Below are positions 36,608 through 45,089 of a DNA stretch of 64,000 nt, piece after piece (position 1 is the first letter of the stretch; every line of letters begins with the position of its first letter). Under the pieces are notes generated by a model. The model did not search any database and was not told where the DNA came from. It worked only from the letters and a program-made list of their open reading frames with translations. A program made the position numbers and the translations under genes. The stretch is taken from the NCBI RefSeq assembly GCF_004784465.1, contig NZ_SRRU01000003.1, positions 310,001-374,000 on the forward strand. Direction: 5' to 3'. Origin of the DNA: Streptomyces griseoluteus. Its GTDB lineage: Bacteria > Actinomycetota > Actinomycetes > Streptomycetales > Streptomycetaceae.

Positions 36608-37192
36608 ATGTCGGCGACCTTGCACCAAGCCCTGCCACACCACGAGCCCGTCGCAGCCCCGGCCGCGCGTCTCGCGCTGAAGACCGACGGCCCGTCGCGC
36701 GGCCTCCTGGACGGTGCCTGGTGGCCCCGCTCCCGGGACCTGCTGAGCGAGCTGCCCGCACTGACCGATGTGCTGGACCCTCTGTGGGGCCGCATCACCC
36801 GCATCGCCGTCAACCCGACGTACTGGCCGGTCATCCCGCACGAGATCCCCGTGGGCGGTCATGTCGTCAAGGCCGGATGGTTCACCCCGGAGATCGACCC
36901 GCACAAGCTGCTGCTGCTCTCCTACGGCACCGGCCGCTGGGACCTGCTGGTCATCCCACCCGAGACCGAGACGAAGTCGGCGGCCCGCCTGATGGCGGCC
37001 GCGTCCGACTACGACGGCCCACCGCTGACCGCAAGCGCTCTCATGGCCGCGGACGAGACCCGGCACGCCGTCTCCGCCGCCGACCGGCCACTCGAACCCG
37101 ACGACGCAGGGAAGTACGGGGAGGACGGCCCCGCCTCAGCGGCCGTTCCGGCACGGACGGATCGCGCCAGTCGCCTGGTCATCGGCATGTGA
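36608..37192 (+). CDS. DUF5994 protein (paralogue 2)
   Basis: A 194-residue DUF5994 protein, divergent from paralogue 1 and closest to it: RGLLDGAWWPRSRDLLSELP, WGRITRIAVNPTYWPVIPHE, VKAGWFTPEIDPHKLLLLSY and GRWDLLVIPPETETKSAARL. The C-terminal tail is again low-complexity. The frame is open from 36488, but the conserved upstream block lies in that part, so ATG 36608 is chosen, with the same gggtccgc phrase just before it as in paralogue 4. It is followed after 123 bases by the SPFH gene. Function unknown. Confidence 0.88.
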   Translation: MSATLHQALPHHEPVAAPAARLALKTDGPSRGLLDGAWWPRSRDLLSELPALTDVLDPLWGRITRIAVNPTYWPVIPHEIPVGGHVVKAGWFTPEIDPHKLLLLSYGTGRWDLLVIPPETETKSAARLMAAASDYDGPPLTASALMAADETRHAVSAADRPLEPDDAGKYGEDGPASAAVPARTDRASRLVIGM

Positions 37193-37315
37193 GACGGCCG
37201 CCACGACCGGTGCCTTCCCGGGTTTCGGCCCTGCCTCGCGAACCGGCGCAGGCACATGCAGGGGTCTCGACCGGCGGATCCCCGCCCCCGTGGTCCTCGT
37301 CCCGAGGAGCAGCAC

Positions 37316-38167
37316 ATGCAAGCCCTGATCGTTCTCATCGTCGTGATCGGCCTCCTGGCCGTCCTGGCCCTCGCCCTGTCCGTGAAGGTCGTCAAGCAGT
37401 ACGAGAAGGGAGTGCTGTTCCGCTTCGGCCGACTCGTCGGAACACGCTCCCCGGGACTGCGGTTCATCATCCCGTTCGTCGACACCCTGCACCGGGTGTC
37501 GCTGCGGGTCGTCACCATGCCGATCCAGTCCCAGGGCATCATCACCCGGGACAACGTGAGCGTGGACGTGTCGGCGGTCGCCTACTTCCGGGTCGTCGAC
37601 GCCGTGAAGTCGGTCGTCGCCGTGGAGAACGTCAACGCGGCGATCAACCAGATCGCCCAGACCACCCTGCGGAAGGTCGTCGGCCGGCACACGCTCGACG
37701 AGACACTGTCGGAGACGGACCGTATCAACCTGGACATCCGCCAGATCCTCGACGTCACCACCGTCGACTGGGGTGTGCAGGTCACGCTGGTCGAGCTCAA
37801 GGACATCCAGCTGCCCGACACCATGAAGCGCGCCATGGCCCGCCAGGCCGAGGCCGAGCGGGAGAAGCGAGCGAAGATCATCAACGCGGAGGGCGAGTCC
37901 CTGGCCGCAGCCGCGCTCGGCGACGCCTCGGACACCATGATGGCCCACCCCCTGGCGCTTCAACTGCGCAATCTCCAGAGCCTGGTGGAGATCGGAGTCG
38001 ACCAGAACACCACCGTCGTCTTCCCGGCCCCCCTCATGAGCACGATCGGCGAGCTCGGCTCCTTCCTCGCCCGGGAAACCGCTGCCGCCGCACCCGCCGT
38101 GGCAGCGCCACCGGCCGGCACCGGCCGCACCGACAAGTCCCTCAGCGCGGCAGGCAGCGCGCCGTGA
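37316..38167 (+). CDS. SPFH/band 7 (slipin-type) membrane protein
   Basis: A 283-residue protein with an N-terminal membrane anchor (MQALIVLIVVIGLLAVLALA, residues 1-22) and an SPFH domain: VKVVKQYEKGVLFRFGRLVG, RSPGLRFIIPFVDTLHRVSL, RVVTMPIQSQGIITRDNVSV, DVSAVAYFRVVDAVKSVVAV, and the helical NAAINQIAQTTLRKVVGRHT. The coiled part (AMARQAEAEREKRAKIINAE) and a Pro/Ala-rich tail follow. Slipins and stomatins form oligomers that organise membrane microdomains; a partner NfeD gene, often adjacent, is not present. The ATG at 37316 lies after gaggagca. It fits the envelope-stress theme of this section. Confidence 0.92.
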   Translation: MQALIVLIVVIGLLAVLALALSVKVVKQYEKGVLFRFGRLVGTRSPGLRFIIPFVDTLHRVSLRVVTMPIQSQGIITRDNVSVDVSAVAYFRVVDAVKSVVAVENVNAAINQIAQTTLRKVVGRHTLDETLSETDRINLDIRQILDVTTVDWGVQVTLVELKDIQLPDTMKRAMARQAEAEREKRAKIINAEGESLAAAALGDASDTMMAHPLALQLRNLQSLVEIGVDQNTTVVFPAPLMSTIGELGSFLARETAAAAPAVAAPPAGTGRTDKSLSAAGSAP

Positions 38168-38283
38168 AGCCGACTACGGCCCGAGCTACCCGTGGCATCA
38201 GGGAGGATTCGTGACCATCGCCCGTCGCGCGCGTCCTCCGGGCACCGGCCGATGATGGAAGTACGGCCGAACACGCGGAGCTG

Positions 38284-39555
38284 ATGATGACGGGTTGGCG
38301 GGTCAGGGACTACACCCAGGACGATCTCGAAGCGGTGATCCGTGTCGACATGCAGAGCGGCACGACCGAGGAGCCGCCGCTCTTCCGGCTCTCGGACGCC
38401 GTAACGGCCCTCCAGACCCGCCACCCGGCCGTGGTGGCCACGGCCGACGACGTGCTGATCGGCGCCGCGGTGAGCAGGGTGGAGGGCGAACGGGCATGGA
38501 TCCTGCGCATCTGCATGGCGCCCGGTTGGCGGCAGCGCGGGCTGAGCAGTGCCCTGATCACCGCCCTTGAGCAACGCGTCTTCGCCGCCGGCGTCCGCGC
38601 GGTGCACGCCGCCCTGCCCGAGGGCGAGACCGGTGCCACCGCCCTGCGCAATTGCGACTTCGGCGCCCGCCCCGGGCTGGTCTTCTTCGAGAAACGCGGA
38701 CCGGTGACCCCGCAGTCGGCCGGCACGCTGTCCTCGCTCGGAGCGGAGCTGCCGCCAGGGGGGCTCTGGCAGAAGGTCGCGGGCATGCAACGGGAGAAGC
38801 AGCTCATCGAGCGGCGCCTGGTCCTGCCGCTGGCCCATCCCGAACTGGCCGCCCAGCACGGAGTGGAACCGCCACGGGCGGTGATGCTGTTCGGCCCGCC
38901 CGGGACCGGCAAGAGCACGTTCGCGCACGCGATCGCCAGCCGCCTGGGATGGCCCTTCCTCGAACTGTTCCCCGCCCGTCTGGCCGCCGAGTACGGCCTG
39001 GCGACCGGGCTGAACCGGCGCTTCGACGAGATCGCCCGGCTCGACCACGTCCTCGTCTTCATCGACGAGGTCGAGGAGGTCGCCGGCGAACGCGGCGGCG
39101 CGGACGCGACCGCTGTCGGCGTCGTCAACGAACTGCTCAAGGCGATCGTCCGGTTCCGAAGCCAGGACGGACGGCTGCTCGTCTGCGCCACGAACAACGT
39201 GACCACGCTCGACTCCGCGTTCCTGCGGCACGGCCGCTTCGACTACGTGCTGCCGATCGGCCCTCCCGACCACACCGCCAGGACCGCACTGTGGGAGAGC
39301 TACCTGGCCCGAGCGGGCGCGCGGGCCGACAGCGCGGTACTCGCGTCCGCCAGCGAGGGGTTCACCCCCGCCGACATCGCCCACGCGGCGCGTACCGTCT
39401 CCCAGGCCCAGTTCGAGCGCACCTTCGACACCGGAACCCGGACCACCCCCACCACCGACGACTACCTGGACACGATCTGCGACACCAAGCCCACGGTCAG
39501 CGCCGCCATGGCCCGGGAATTCGCCCAGCAGACGGAGGAGTTCGCCCGCATGTAG
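38284..39555 (+). CDS. GNAT acetyltransferase fused to an AAA+ ATPase
   Basis: A 423-residue two-domain protein. Residues 1-138 are a GNAT domain (VRDYTQDDLEAVIRVDMQSG; acetyl-CoA loop WRQRGLSSALITALEQRV at 82-100; NCDFGARPGLVFFEKRG). Residues about 160-400 are a AAA+ domain: Walker A FGPPGTGKST (203-212), Walker B VLVFIDEVEE (257-265), sensor 1 LLVCATNN, arginine-finger region FLRHGRFDYVLPIGPPD and sensor 2 FTPADIAHAAR. The AAA+ part resembles spastin/FtsH-like chaperone ATPases. Substrates are unknown; acetylation coupled to remodelling of a protein target is a reasonable guess. Only 117 bases separate it from the SPFH gene, so they may be cotranscribed. Confidence 0.92.
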   Translation: MMTGWRVRDYTQDDLEAVIRVDMQSGTTEEPPLFRLSDAVTALQTRHPAVVATADDVLIGAAVSRVEGERAWILRICMAPGWRQRGLSSALITALEQRVFAAGVRAVHAALPEGETGATALRNCDFGARPGLVFFEKRGPVTPQSAGTLSSLGAELPPGGLWQKVAGMQREKQLIERRLVLPLAHPELAAQHGVEPPRAVMLFGPPGTGKSTFAHAIASRLGWPFLELFPARLAAEYGLATGLNRRFDEIARLDHVLVFIDEVEEVAGERGGADATAVGVVNELLKAIVRFRSQDGRLLVCATNNVTTLDSAFLRHGRFDYVLPIGPPDHTARTALWESYLARAGARADSAVLASASEGFTPADIAHAARTVSQAQFERTFDTGTRTTPTTDDYLDTICDTKPTVSAAMAREFAQQTEEFARM

Positions 39556-39594
39556 CGTCCAGGCCGGGTGGGGAGTCGATCTGCGACGGACGTG

Positions 39595-40083
39595 TCAGGC
39601 CGGCGTAGGTGGCGTGTCGCTGCCCGTTTCGATGAGGATCTGCCTGGCCTCGGTGACGTTTTCGGCCCGTACGGCCCTGGCCATCGCGGCGCGTGCCGCG
39701 TCGGGCGACGTGTCCGGAGGGACCAGCAACAGAGAGAAAAGGTCCCCTTCGCCTCGGGTGATGAGGACGGTGTCGTCACCGACCGGGAAGGAGTCGATGT
39801 GCACGACCCGGTCGTCGACCATCACCCGGGTCGGCAGTTCGTCCCAGGCGCTGCCGTCCAGACCGACCCGGGTGACAGGCCCGAGATGCTCGGTCAACGC
39901 GGAGATCAGCGAGGGAAGCTCGGCACCGATGTCCCGGGACCGCGGCCACCAGGCACCGTCCAGGATTCCCTCGCGTGCGTGTGTCGTCTCCAACCGCAGC
40001 AGGGCAGTCCCCGGTCTCACCGACCGGTGAACGGCGTCCGGCAGGAGCCGGGGGAGGTGGTCGGGGGTGTCTGAGTCGGCCAT
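39595..40083 (-). CDS. DUF5994 protein (paralogue 3, divergent)
   Basis: A 162-residue member of the family: LLRLETTHAREGILDGAWWP, RSRDIGAELPSLISALTEHL, GPVTRVGLDGSAWDELPTRV, then a less conserved part with LLVPPDTSPDAARAAMARAV in the position of the usual VIPPET motif. It lacks the long C-terminal tail of the other paralogues. The start is ATG 40083 (after gggcgga). Its upstream sequence has only a weak trace of the leader block seen in the other three. It converges on the GNAT-AAA gene. Confidence 0.85.
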   Translation of the reverse strand: MADSDTPDHLPRLLPDAVHRSVRPGTALLRLETTHAREGILDGAWWPRSRDIGAELPSLISALTEHLGPVTRVGLDGSAWDELPTRVMVDDRVVHIDSFPVGDDTVLITRGEGDLFSLLLVPPDTSPDAARAAMARAVRAENVTEARQILIETGSDTPPTPA

Positions 40084-40216
40084 GATGTCCGCCCGTCCGC
40101 GAAGGTCAATGCGACCGCAAGGCATGCGACCGCGATACGACCCTGCTCGCTCACCGTACTCCGTACGACGCTCGCGCGAGCGCTTCGCCGCAGGGCGCGG
40201 TTACGGAAACAGGCAA

Positions 40217-40244
40217 CGGCTCCGGCGTATACCCGCCGGAGCCG
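40217..40244 (-). terminator. 11-base-pair hairpin
   Basis: cggctccggcg (40217-40227) pairs perfectly with cgccggagccg (40234-40244), loop of 6 bases. It lies between two minus-strand genes and probably terminates the upstream one (40368-40892). Confidence 0.75.
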
Positions 40245-40367
40245 CCCTTCCGGGTCATTGCACGTGAGCGTGCGCCGACCCGCTATTCATGTTACGCCAA
40301 AGGGATTAATCCGACATGAACCATCTTTGCGAAGGTTCGCATCGGTCCGATGAGCCGACGCAGCGGC

Positions 40368-40892
40368 TCAGCCATGCCCTTCCTCTTCCGTCTCCATCTG
40401 CCGGATCCCCTGGTGCGTCAGCGTGATCATCGCGGGCGTGTTGCCCCTCCCCCAGTCCACGACGACCCAGCCTTCACCCGCCAGGTACGTGCAGGCAGCG
40501 GCCATGTCCTGCTCAGGGATGCCGAGGTCGGTGCGGAGCTTCGCCCCATCGACGCCCAGGAGGCGATTGCCTTCGGCGGCTTGGTACAGAGCCTGCATGA
40601 TCCTCTCGCGGTACGTCTTCCGGTCTCGCAATATCGCCATGACGCGCCTTCCTCTACCGTCCGTCGGGCCGAAGTCGATGTCATCCGCGGCCGCCGTCGC
40701 GGTGGGGCGCATCGGAACGCTCGCGTCCACCGTCGACCGACGGCGCCTCCGGGGCCGACGCCCGATCCCCGGCAGGACATCGCTGTAGTGGAAGGCAGCA
40801 ATCCGTTCATCGTGCTGACCATTGAGCTGGTGGATCAGAACGACTCCGACGGCGATCAGGACGAGCAGCACGGCCACGGCGATGACGAGCAT
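40368..40892 (-). CDS. Membrane-anchored protein with C-terminal winged-helix-like domain
   Basis: A 174-residue protein. Residues 1-23 form one membrane helix (MLVIAVAVLLVLIAVGVVLI), followed by a basic, disordered linker (GRRPRRRRRSTVDAS). The C-terminal 85 residues (RKTYRERIMQALYQAAEGNR, LLGVDGAKLRTDLGIPEQDM, AAACTYLAGEGWVVVDWGRG, ITLTHQGIRQMET) have the helix-helix-helix-wing order of a small winged-helix domain. A membrane-tethered DNA- or protein-binding role is suggested by this structure but no family is recognised. ATG 40892 is the natural start. It is flanked by DUF5994 genes. Confidence 0.7.
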   Translation of the reverse strand: MLVIAVAVLLVLIAVGVVLIHQLNGQHDERIAAFHYSDVLPGIGRRPRRRRRSTVDASVPMRPTATAAADDIDFGPTDGRGRRVMAILRDRKTYRERIMQALYQAAEGNRLLGVDGAKLRTDLGIPEQDMAAACTYLAGEGWVVVDWGRGNTPAMITLTHQGIRQMETEEEGHG

Positions 40893-40964
40893 GGGATCTC
40901 ACCTCCGCCGACCGGCGGGCGAAGGCCCTGCCGAGCCGATGGGCCGGGGGGGGCAGGGACGACG

Positions 40965-41441
40965 TTAGACCTGCTCCGCCGTCGGCCTCCCAGGCTTCTT
41001 CCCTGTCTCGTGCATCGATCCCGTCTGCTGCTTGCTCCCGGGCCGAGGCATCGAGACGCCGTCGCCGACCATCAGCTGCGCGGCGGCATCCGCACCGGTT
41101 TCCGGCGGAATCACCAGCACGTCCCAGCGGCCGTCAGCGGAGAAAAGAGTGAGCCTGTGGGGATCCTGCTCCTCGGTGGACCAGCCCACCTGCACGGTGC
41201 GCCCGGCGTAGGACACCCAATGCGGCAGGACGGGCCAGTACGCCGGGTGCACGGTGACACCCGTGATACGACCCCAGCGATCGCCCAATGCGGCCGTCAA
41301 CGACGGCAGCTCACGGGTGAAGGCACGGGAGCGAGGCCACCACATACCGTCCAGCCCGCCCGGCGCGGGCGTCAGGGACAGCCGGGCCGGCTGCGGCGGC
41401 GCACATGTGCTCGATGTCGTACGGTCAATGGTCACGGCCAT
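40965..41441 (-). CDS. DUF5994 protein (paralogue 4)
   Basis: A 158-residue DUF5994 protein: LSLTPAPGGLDGMWWPRSRA, FTRELPSLTAALGDRWGRIT, VTVHPAYWPVLPHWVSYAGR, VQVGWSTEEQDPHRLTLFSA and GRWDVLVIPPETGADAAAQL. The Ala of DGAWW is Met here. The frame is open to 41546, but the conserved leader block lies in that part and the gggtccgcgcc phrase directly before ATG 41441 matches paralogue 2, so the shorter start is used. Function unknown. It is separated by 72 bases, including a run of nine G, from the downstream winged-helix-like gene. Confidence 0.87.
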   Translation of the reverse strand: MAVTIDRTTSSTCAPPQPARLSLTPAPGGLDGMWWPRSRAFTRELPSLTAALGDRWGRITGVTVHPAYWPVLPHWVSYAGRTVQVGWSTEEQDPHRLTLFSADGRWDVLVIPPETGADAAAQLMVGDGVSMPRPGSKQQTGSMHETGKKPGRPTAEQV

Positions 41442-41484
41442 GGCGCGGACCCGTCCCCAGGCTCGTGGGTACGGCCCGGCGCTG

Positions 41485-41530
41485 TCGATCACCGGGAACG
41501 GCACCCGCAGCGGAGCCGGTGCGCGAAGAA
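41485..41530 (-). promoter_or_regulatory. Conserved leader block upstream of DUF5994 paralogue 4
   Basis: On the minus strand: gttcttcgcgcaccggctcc followed by gctgcgggtgccgttcccgg and tgatca. It is a diverged version of the blocks before paralogues 1 and 2, at almost the same distance (about 45 bases) from the ATG. Confidence 0.5.
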
Positions 41531-41630
41531 CTCCCGGTGTCTTCACACTACTCCGCCCACCGGTCCGAAAAGCCCGGGATGACCAGGCAGTTTCCTGCCT
41601 TCGGGACCTGGTCGCCGGTGCCGATGCCGG

Positions 41631-42467
41631 TCAGAGCCAGTCCTTGCGCTTGAACGTCAGATACAGCAATGCGGACAGGAGCACGATGACGGCGGCGGAG
41701 GTGATGAATCCCGACTCGCGGCCGAAACCGGGATAGGGGAGGTTCTGGCCGTAGTAGCCGGTGATCGCGGTGGGTACGGCGATGATCGCGGCCCAGCTCG
41801 TCACCTTCTTCATGATCAGGTTCATGCTGTTGGCCTGGACCGAGAGGTTCGTCTCCATGACCGAGGCCACCAGGTCCCGCAGTGATTCCGTCCACTCGGT
41901 GGCACGCAGCACGTGGTCGTAGACGTCCTGGTAGTACGGGGCGAGAGGGTCGTTGATCAGGTGCAGGCCGGGGCGCATGAGGGTGTTGACCACCTCACGC
42001 ATCGGGAGCACGACGCGGCGCAGCTGGACGAGCGACTTACGCAGTGCGAAAACCCGGCGCTGCACGGCTTCGATCTCACGGCGCCCGGCCGCGAAGAGCA
42101 GACCCTCCAGCTCCTCGATGCTGTCGTCCAACTGCTGGACCGCGGCGAAGTGTCCGTCCACGAGATGGTCGAGCAGACCGTGCAGCAGGAATCCGACGCC
42201 GTGGCCGGCCAGGTCCGGGCTCTCGTCCCAGCGGGCGACGACGTCCTCGATGTCGACGCCGTCGTCCTTGCGGACGGTGATCATGGCCTGGCTGGTGAGG
42301 AATACGGCGATCTCGCTGTACGTCAGTTGCGCACCGTCCGGGCTGACGGTCACGGCATAGGCGCTGAGGAACTCGTGGGTGCGATAGCGGTCGAGTTTCG
42401 GCCGCTGTCCACGGTGAGCGGCATCCTCCAGAGCCAGTTCGTGGATGTCGAACTCCTGACCGAGCAA
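41631..42467 (-). CDS. CorA-family metal transporter with shortened N-terminus
   Basis: A 278-residue protein with the CorA fold: LALEDAAHRGQRPKLDRYRT, IAVFLTSQAMITVRKDD, long helices (ALRKSLVQLRRVVLPMREVV, LRDLVASVMETNLSVQANSM) and two C-terminal membrane helices (TSWAAIIAVPTAITGYYGQN and GFITSAAVIVLLSALLYLTF). The selectivity signature, normally YGMNF, reads YGQNLP, keeping Gly and Asn but losing Met. The family usually has 40-60 more residues before HELALEDA; here an in-frame TGA lies just upstream of the TTG start at 42467 and a divergent gene begins 30 bases away, so the N-terminus is truly missing. It may be non-functional or a short variant. Mg, Co or Zn transport is possible. Confidence 0.8.
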   Translation of the reverse strand: MLGQEFDIHELALEDAAHRGQRPKLDRYRTHEFLSAYAVTVSPDGAQLTYSEIAVFLTSQAMITVRKDDGVDIEDVVARWDESPDLAGHGVGFLLHGLLDHLVDGHFAAVQQLDDSIEELEGLLFAAGRREIEAVQRRVFALRKSLVQLRRVVLPMREVVNTLMRPGLHLINDPLAPYYQDVYDHVLRATEWTESLRDLVASVMETNLSVQANSMNLIMKKVTSWAAIIAVPTAITGYYGQNLPYPGFGRESGFITSAAVIVLLSALLYLTFKRKDWL

Positions 42468-42496
42468 CCGTCAGCCGGGAAGGACACTCCGACACC

Positions 42497-43549
42497 ATGA
42501 CCACGCATGCCCCGCGCCGTCGCCCGCCTCCCCCCGCAGGTGGCAGTGATTTCGCCCGCCTGTCGAAGAAGATCGCCGAGGCCGGCCTGATGAACCGGCG
42601 CCCCGGCTACTACACCGTCCGGTCCGTCGTCGTGGCCGTCGCCTACGCCGGGGGCTGGAGCGCGTTCGTCGCCATCGGCGCCAGGTGGTGGACCCTGGCG
42701 CTCGCCGCGTTCCTCGCCGTGATGTTCGGGCAGGTGGCTCTGCTCGCCCACGACGTCGCGCACCGCCAGGTCTTCCGCCGGCGCCGGCCCAGCGAGACGG
42801 CCGGCCGCATCGCCGGGGCCGCGATCGGGATGGGCTACGGATGGTGGCAGGACAAACACACCCGCCACCACGCCAACCCCAACCACGAGGACCTCGACCC
42901 CGACATCGCCCCGGACCTGCTGGTGTGGTCCCAGGACCAGGCCCGCGCCGCGACCGGACTGCCGAGGATCATCGGCCGTCGGCAGGCGTTCCTCTTCTTT
43001 CCCCTGCTCCTGCTCGAAGGGGTCAACCTTCATGTCTCCAGCGCGCGAGCACTGGGCAACCGCGCCCTGAAGAACCGCGCCCTGGACGGCACGCTGCTCT
43101 ACGGGCACACCGCCGCCTACCTGACCGCAGTGTTCATCGTCCTCCCACCCGGCATGGCGATCGCGTTCCTGGCCGTCCACCAGTGCCTGTTCGGCCTGTA
43201 CCTCGGTTGTCTGCTCGCCCCCAACCACAAGGGCATGCCGATCCTGACCGGCAAGGACCGCCCCGACTTCCTGCGCCGCCAGGTCCTCACCGCACGCAAC
43301 GTACGCGGCAGTTGGTTCACCGACCTCGCCCTGGGCGGCCTGAACCACCAGATCGAACACCACCTGTTCCCCAGCATGCCCAGCCCGCACCTGCGCAGGG
43401 CCCGGCCCATCGTCCGCCGCTACTGCCAGGACTTGGGAGTCGACTATCTGGAAACCGGACTGATCGCCTCCTACCGGCAAGCACTCGCCAGCCTCCACCG
43501 AGCAGGAGCGCCACTGCGGCGAGCCCGTATCAGCAGCGCCCGAGCATGA
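42497..43549 (+). CDS. Membrane fatty-acid desaturase (acyl-CoA/acyl-lipid, front-end type)
   Basis: A 350-residue di-iron desaturase with three histidine boxes: HDVAH (85-89), HTRHH (121-125) and NHQIEHHLFP near residue 285. The Gln of QIEHH in place of His is the mark of delta-6-like (front-end) enzymes; no fused cytochrome b5 domain is present, so an external reductant is needed. Hydrophobic stretches at about 45-85 and 195-230 span the membrane. It introduces double bases into membrane acyl chains, fitting the envelope and cold-stress genes nearby. ATG 42497 is only 30 bases from the divergent CorA-type gene, leaving little room for two promoters. Confidence 0.93.
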   Translation: MTTHAPRRRPPPPAGGSDFARLSKKIAEAGLMNRRPGYYTVRSVVVAVAYAGGWSAFVAIGARWWTLALAAFLAVMFGQVALLAHDVAHRQVFRRRRPSETAGRIAGAAIGMGYGWWQDKHTRHHANPNHEDLDPDIAPDLLVWSQDQARAATGLPRIIGRRQAFLFFPLLLLEGVNLHVSSARALGNRALKNRALDGTLLYGHTAAYLTAVFIVLPPGMAIAFLAVHQCLFGLYLGCLLAPNHKGMPILTGKDRPDFLRRQVLTARNVRGSWFTDLALGGLNHQIEHHLFPSMPSPHLRRARPIVRRYCQDLGVDYLETGLIASYRQALASLHRAGAPLRRARISSARA

Positions 43550-43977
43550 CGCACCGGCGCCGACGGTAGATGATCTCGCCGCCCTGTCTGAACCAGGAGG
43601 CAGTCCCGTCGAACCGCTTGCGTGAGTCGGCAGCTGTAACGCATCCAGATGCCCTTGCCGTACTCCAGCGCCTTGTCCCGGTGCCCGGCTGAAGTGATCC
43701 GGTGAGACCCAGCGGCTGGAACAGCCCCGTCGGCTTCCCGGCGCGGCTGCGTCGTCTTACGGCTCCCCTCCCAGATGGGCGCAATCGCAAATCCAGCGTC
43801 CCGCGAGCATCGCAGGAGCGCGCACTGTGTGCGGAGCCGAACGCGGTCATGCGCGCAAGCACAGTCGAGATCACAGCGAAGCGCCGCCGGAGCGCTCCGG
43901 CGGGGCTTCGTCTCATGGCTCCGAGCAGAAGCCCCGTCGGGGGATGGTTCCCGGAAGGGCTTCACTGCTTCGCCCTC
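43550..43977. other. 430-base region without a supported gene
   Basis: Contains an imperfect hairpin at about 43877-43912 (gaagcgccgccggagcgctc, then ccggcggggcttcg), which could terminate transcription. A minus-strand frame has a protein-like scrap (KRFDGTASWFRQGGEIIYRR) near 43560-43620, without start or domain. It leads into the second IS110 copy. Confidence 0.4.
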
Positions 43978-43991
43978 TCTCACGGACGCCC

Positions 43992-45089
43992 CTATAACGC
44001 GGGGGTGCGGGCAACCGGTCTGACCAGGTTGAATACCTCGCGGGCGGCATATCGCTTGAGGCATCGGATGATCTCGCGTCGGGTCTTGCCTTCCTGGGTG
44101 CGGCGTTCGTAGTACGCCTGGGTACGGGGGTCGTGGCGCAGGCGGGTGAAGACGATGCGGTGCAGGGCCGCGTTGGCCTGCCGGTCGCCGCCGTGGTTGA
44201 GCCGGCGCGTGCTCCGACGTCCGGAGGAGTACTCGATGGGGCTGACTCCGCAAAGGGCGGCAAAGGACGCCTCGGTGTTCAGCCGGTCGGGGTTGTCTCC
44301 CATGGTGATCAGGAGAGTGACGGCGCTGTCCGGGCCGATGCCCACCGGTTCGAGTAGCTGTGGGGCGTGGCGTTCGACGAGCCGGGTCAGGCGTTGGTTC
44401 AGCTCGTCGATCTGAGCGGTGAGCTGCTCGATGCGCTCGGCGAGCATGCGCAACGTCAGGTGGGTGGCCTGGGTCACCGCGTCCTCGTCTCCCCCACCGT
44501 CGGGTGAGCCGAGGCGTGCGCAGGTGCGGAACAGCTCGGCATTGCCCAGGCTGGACAGCTGTTCCCGCAGGGCGGGGTCGGCGATGACCAGGACGGCCTT
44601 GAGCTGGTTGATCGCCTGGGTACGGGCCTTGACCGCGGAGTCCTTGGCGAGCTTGAACAACCGGGCACTGTGCACCGGACCGTCACCGGACTTGGCCCGG
44701 GCCCGGGCGCGGCCACTGAGCACGGCCCGCGCGGCGGCCTGAGCGTCGAGCGGGTCCGACTTCCCGAGCAGCCGACGGGCCGACCGGTCGGGCCGGTTCA
44801 CCTCATACACCTGAATCTGCTGGGCCAGCAGGTAGCGGGACAGGCCCGCGCCGAAGGTGCCGGTGCCCTCTACGCCGGCCCGGCGCACGGTACCCCGCTT
44901 ACGGGCCCACACGAGCAGCTGCCGGTAGCCGGCCGCCGTCGCCGGAAAGGACTCCGATCCGAGGATCTTCCCGAGCGGGGAGATCACGGCGGCAACGTGC
45001 ACCTCGCCGTGCGTGTCCACACCCAGTACGACCTCTTTCCGAGCGGGAGGATCCGTGCTCGAGGAGGTGCTGCGCTGTCTGGTCGTCAT
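43992..45089 (-). CDS. IS110-family transposase/recombinase (copy 2)
   Basis: A 365-residue DEDD recombinase, collinear with copy 1. VVLGVDTHGEVHVA, AGVEGTGTFGAGL and LLGKSDPLDAQAAARAVLSG carry the acidic residues, and LLITMGDNPDRLNTEASFAA, LCGVSPIEYSSGR and NHGGDRQANAALHRI the C-terminal domain. Differences from copy 1 are conservative (for example GKILGSESFPATAAGYRQL against GKVLGTESFPATVAGYRRL). It appears intact. Confidence 0.95.
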   Translation of the reverse strand: MTTRQRSTSSSTDPPARKEVVLGVDTHGEVHVAAVISPLGKILGSESFPATAAGYRQLLVWARKRGTVRRAGVEGTGTFGAGLSRYLLAQQIQVYEVNRPDRSARRLLGKSDPLDAQAAARAVLSGRARARAKSGDGPVHSARLFKLAKDSAVKARTQAINQLKAVLVIADPALREQLSSLGNAELFRTCARLGSPDGGGDEDAVTQATHLTLRMLAERIEQLTAQIDELNQRLTRLVERHAPQLLEPVGIGPDSAVTLLITMGDNPDRLNTEASFAALCGVSPIEYSSGRRSTRRLNHGGDRQANAALHRIVFTRLRHDPRTQAYYERRTQEGKTRREIIRCLKRYAAREVFNLVRPVARTPAL

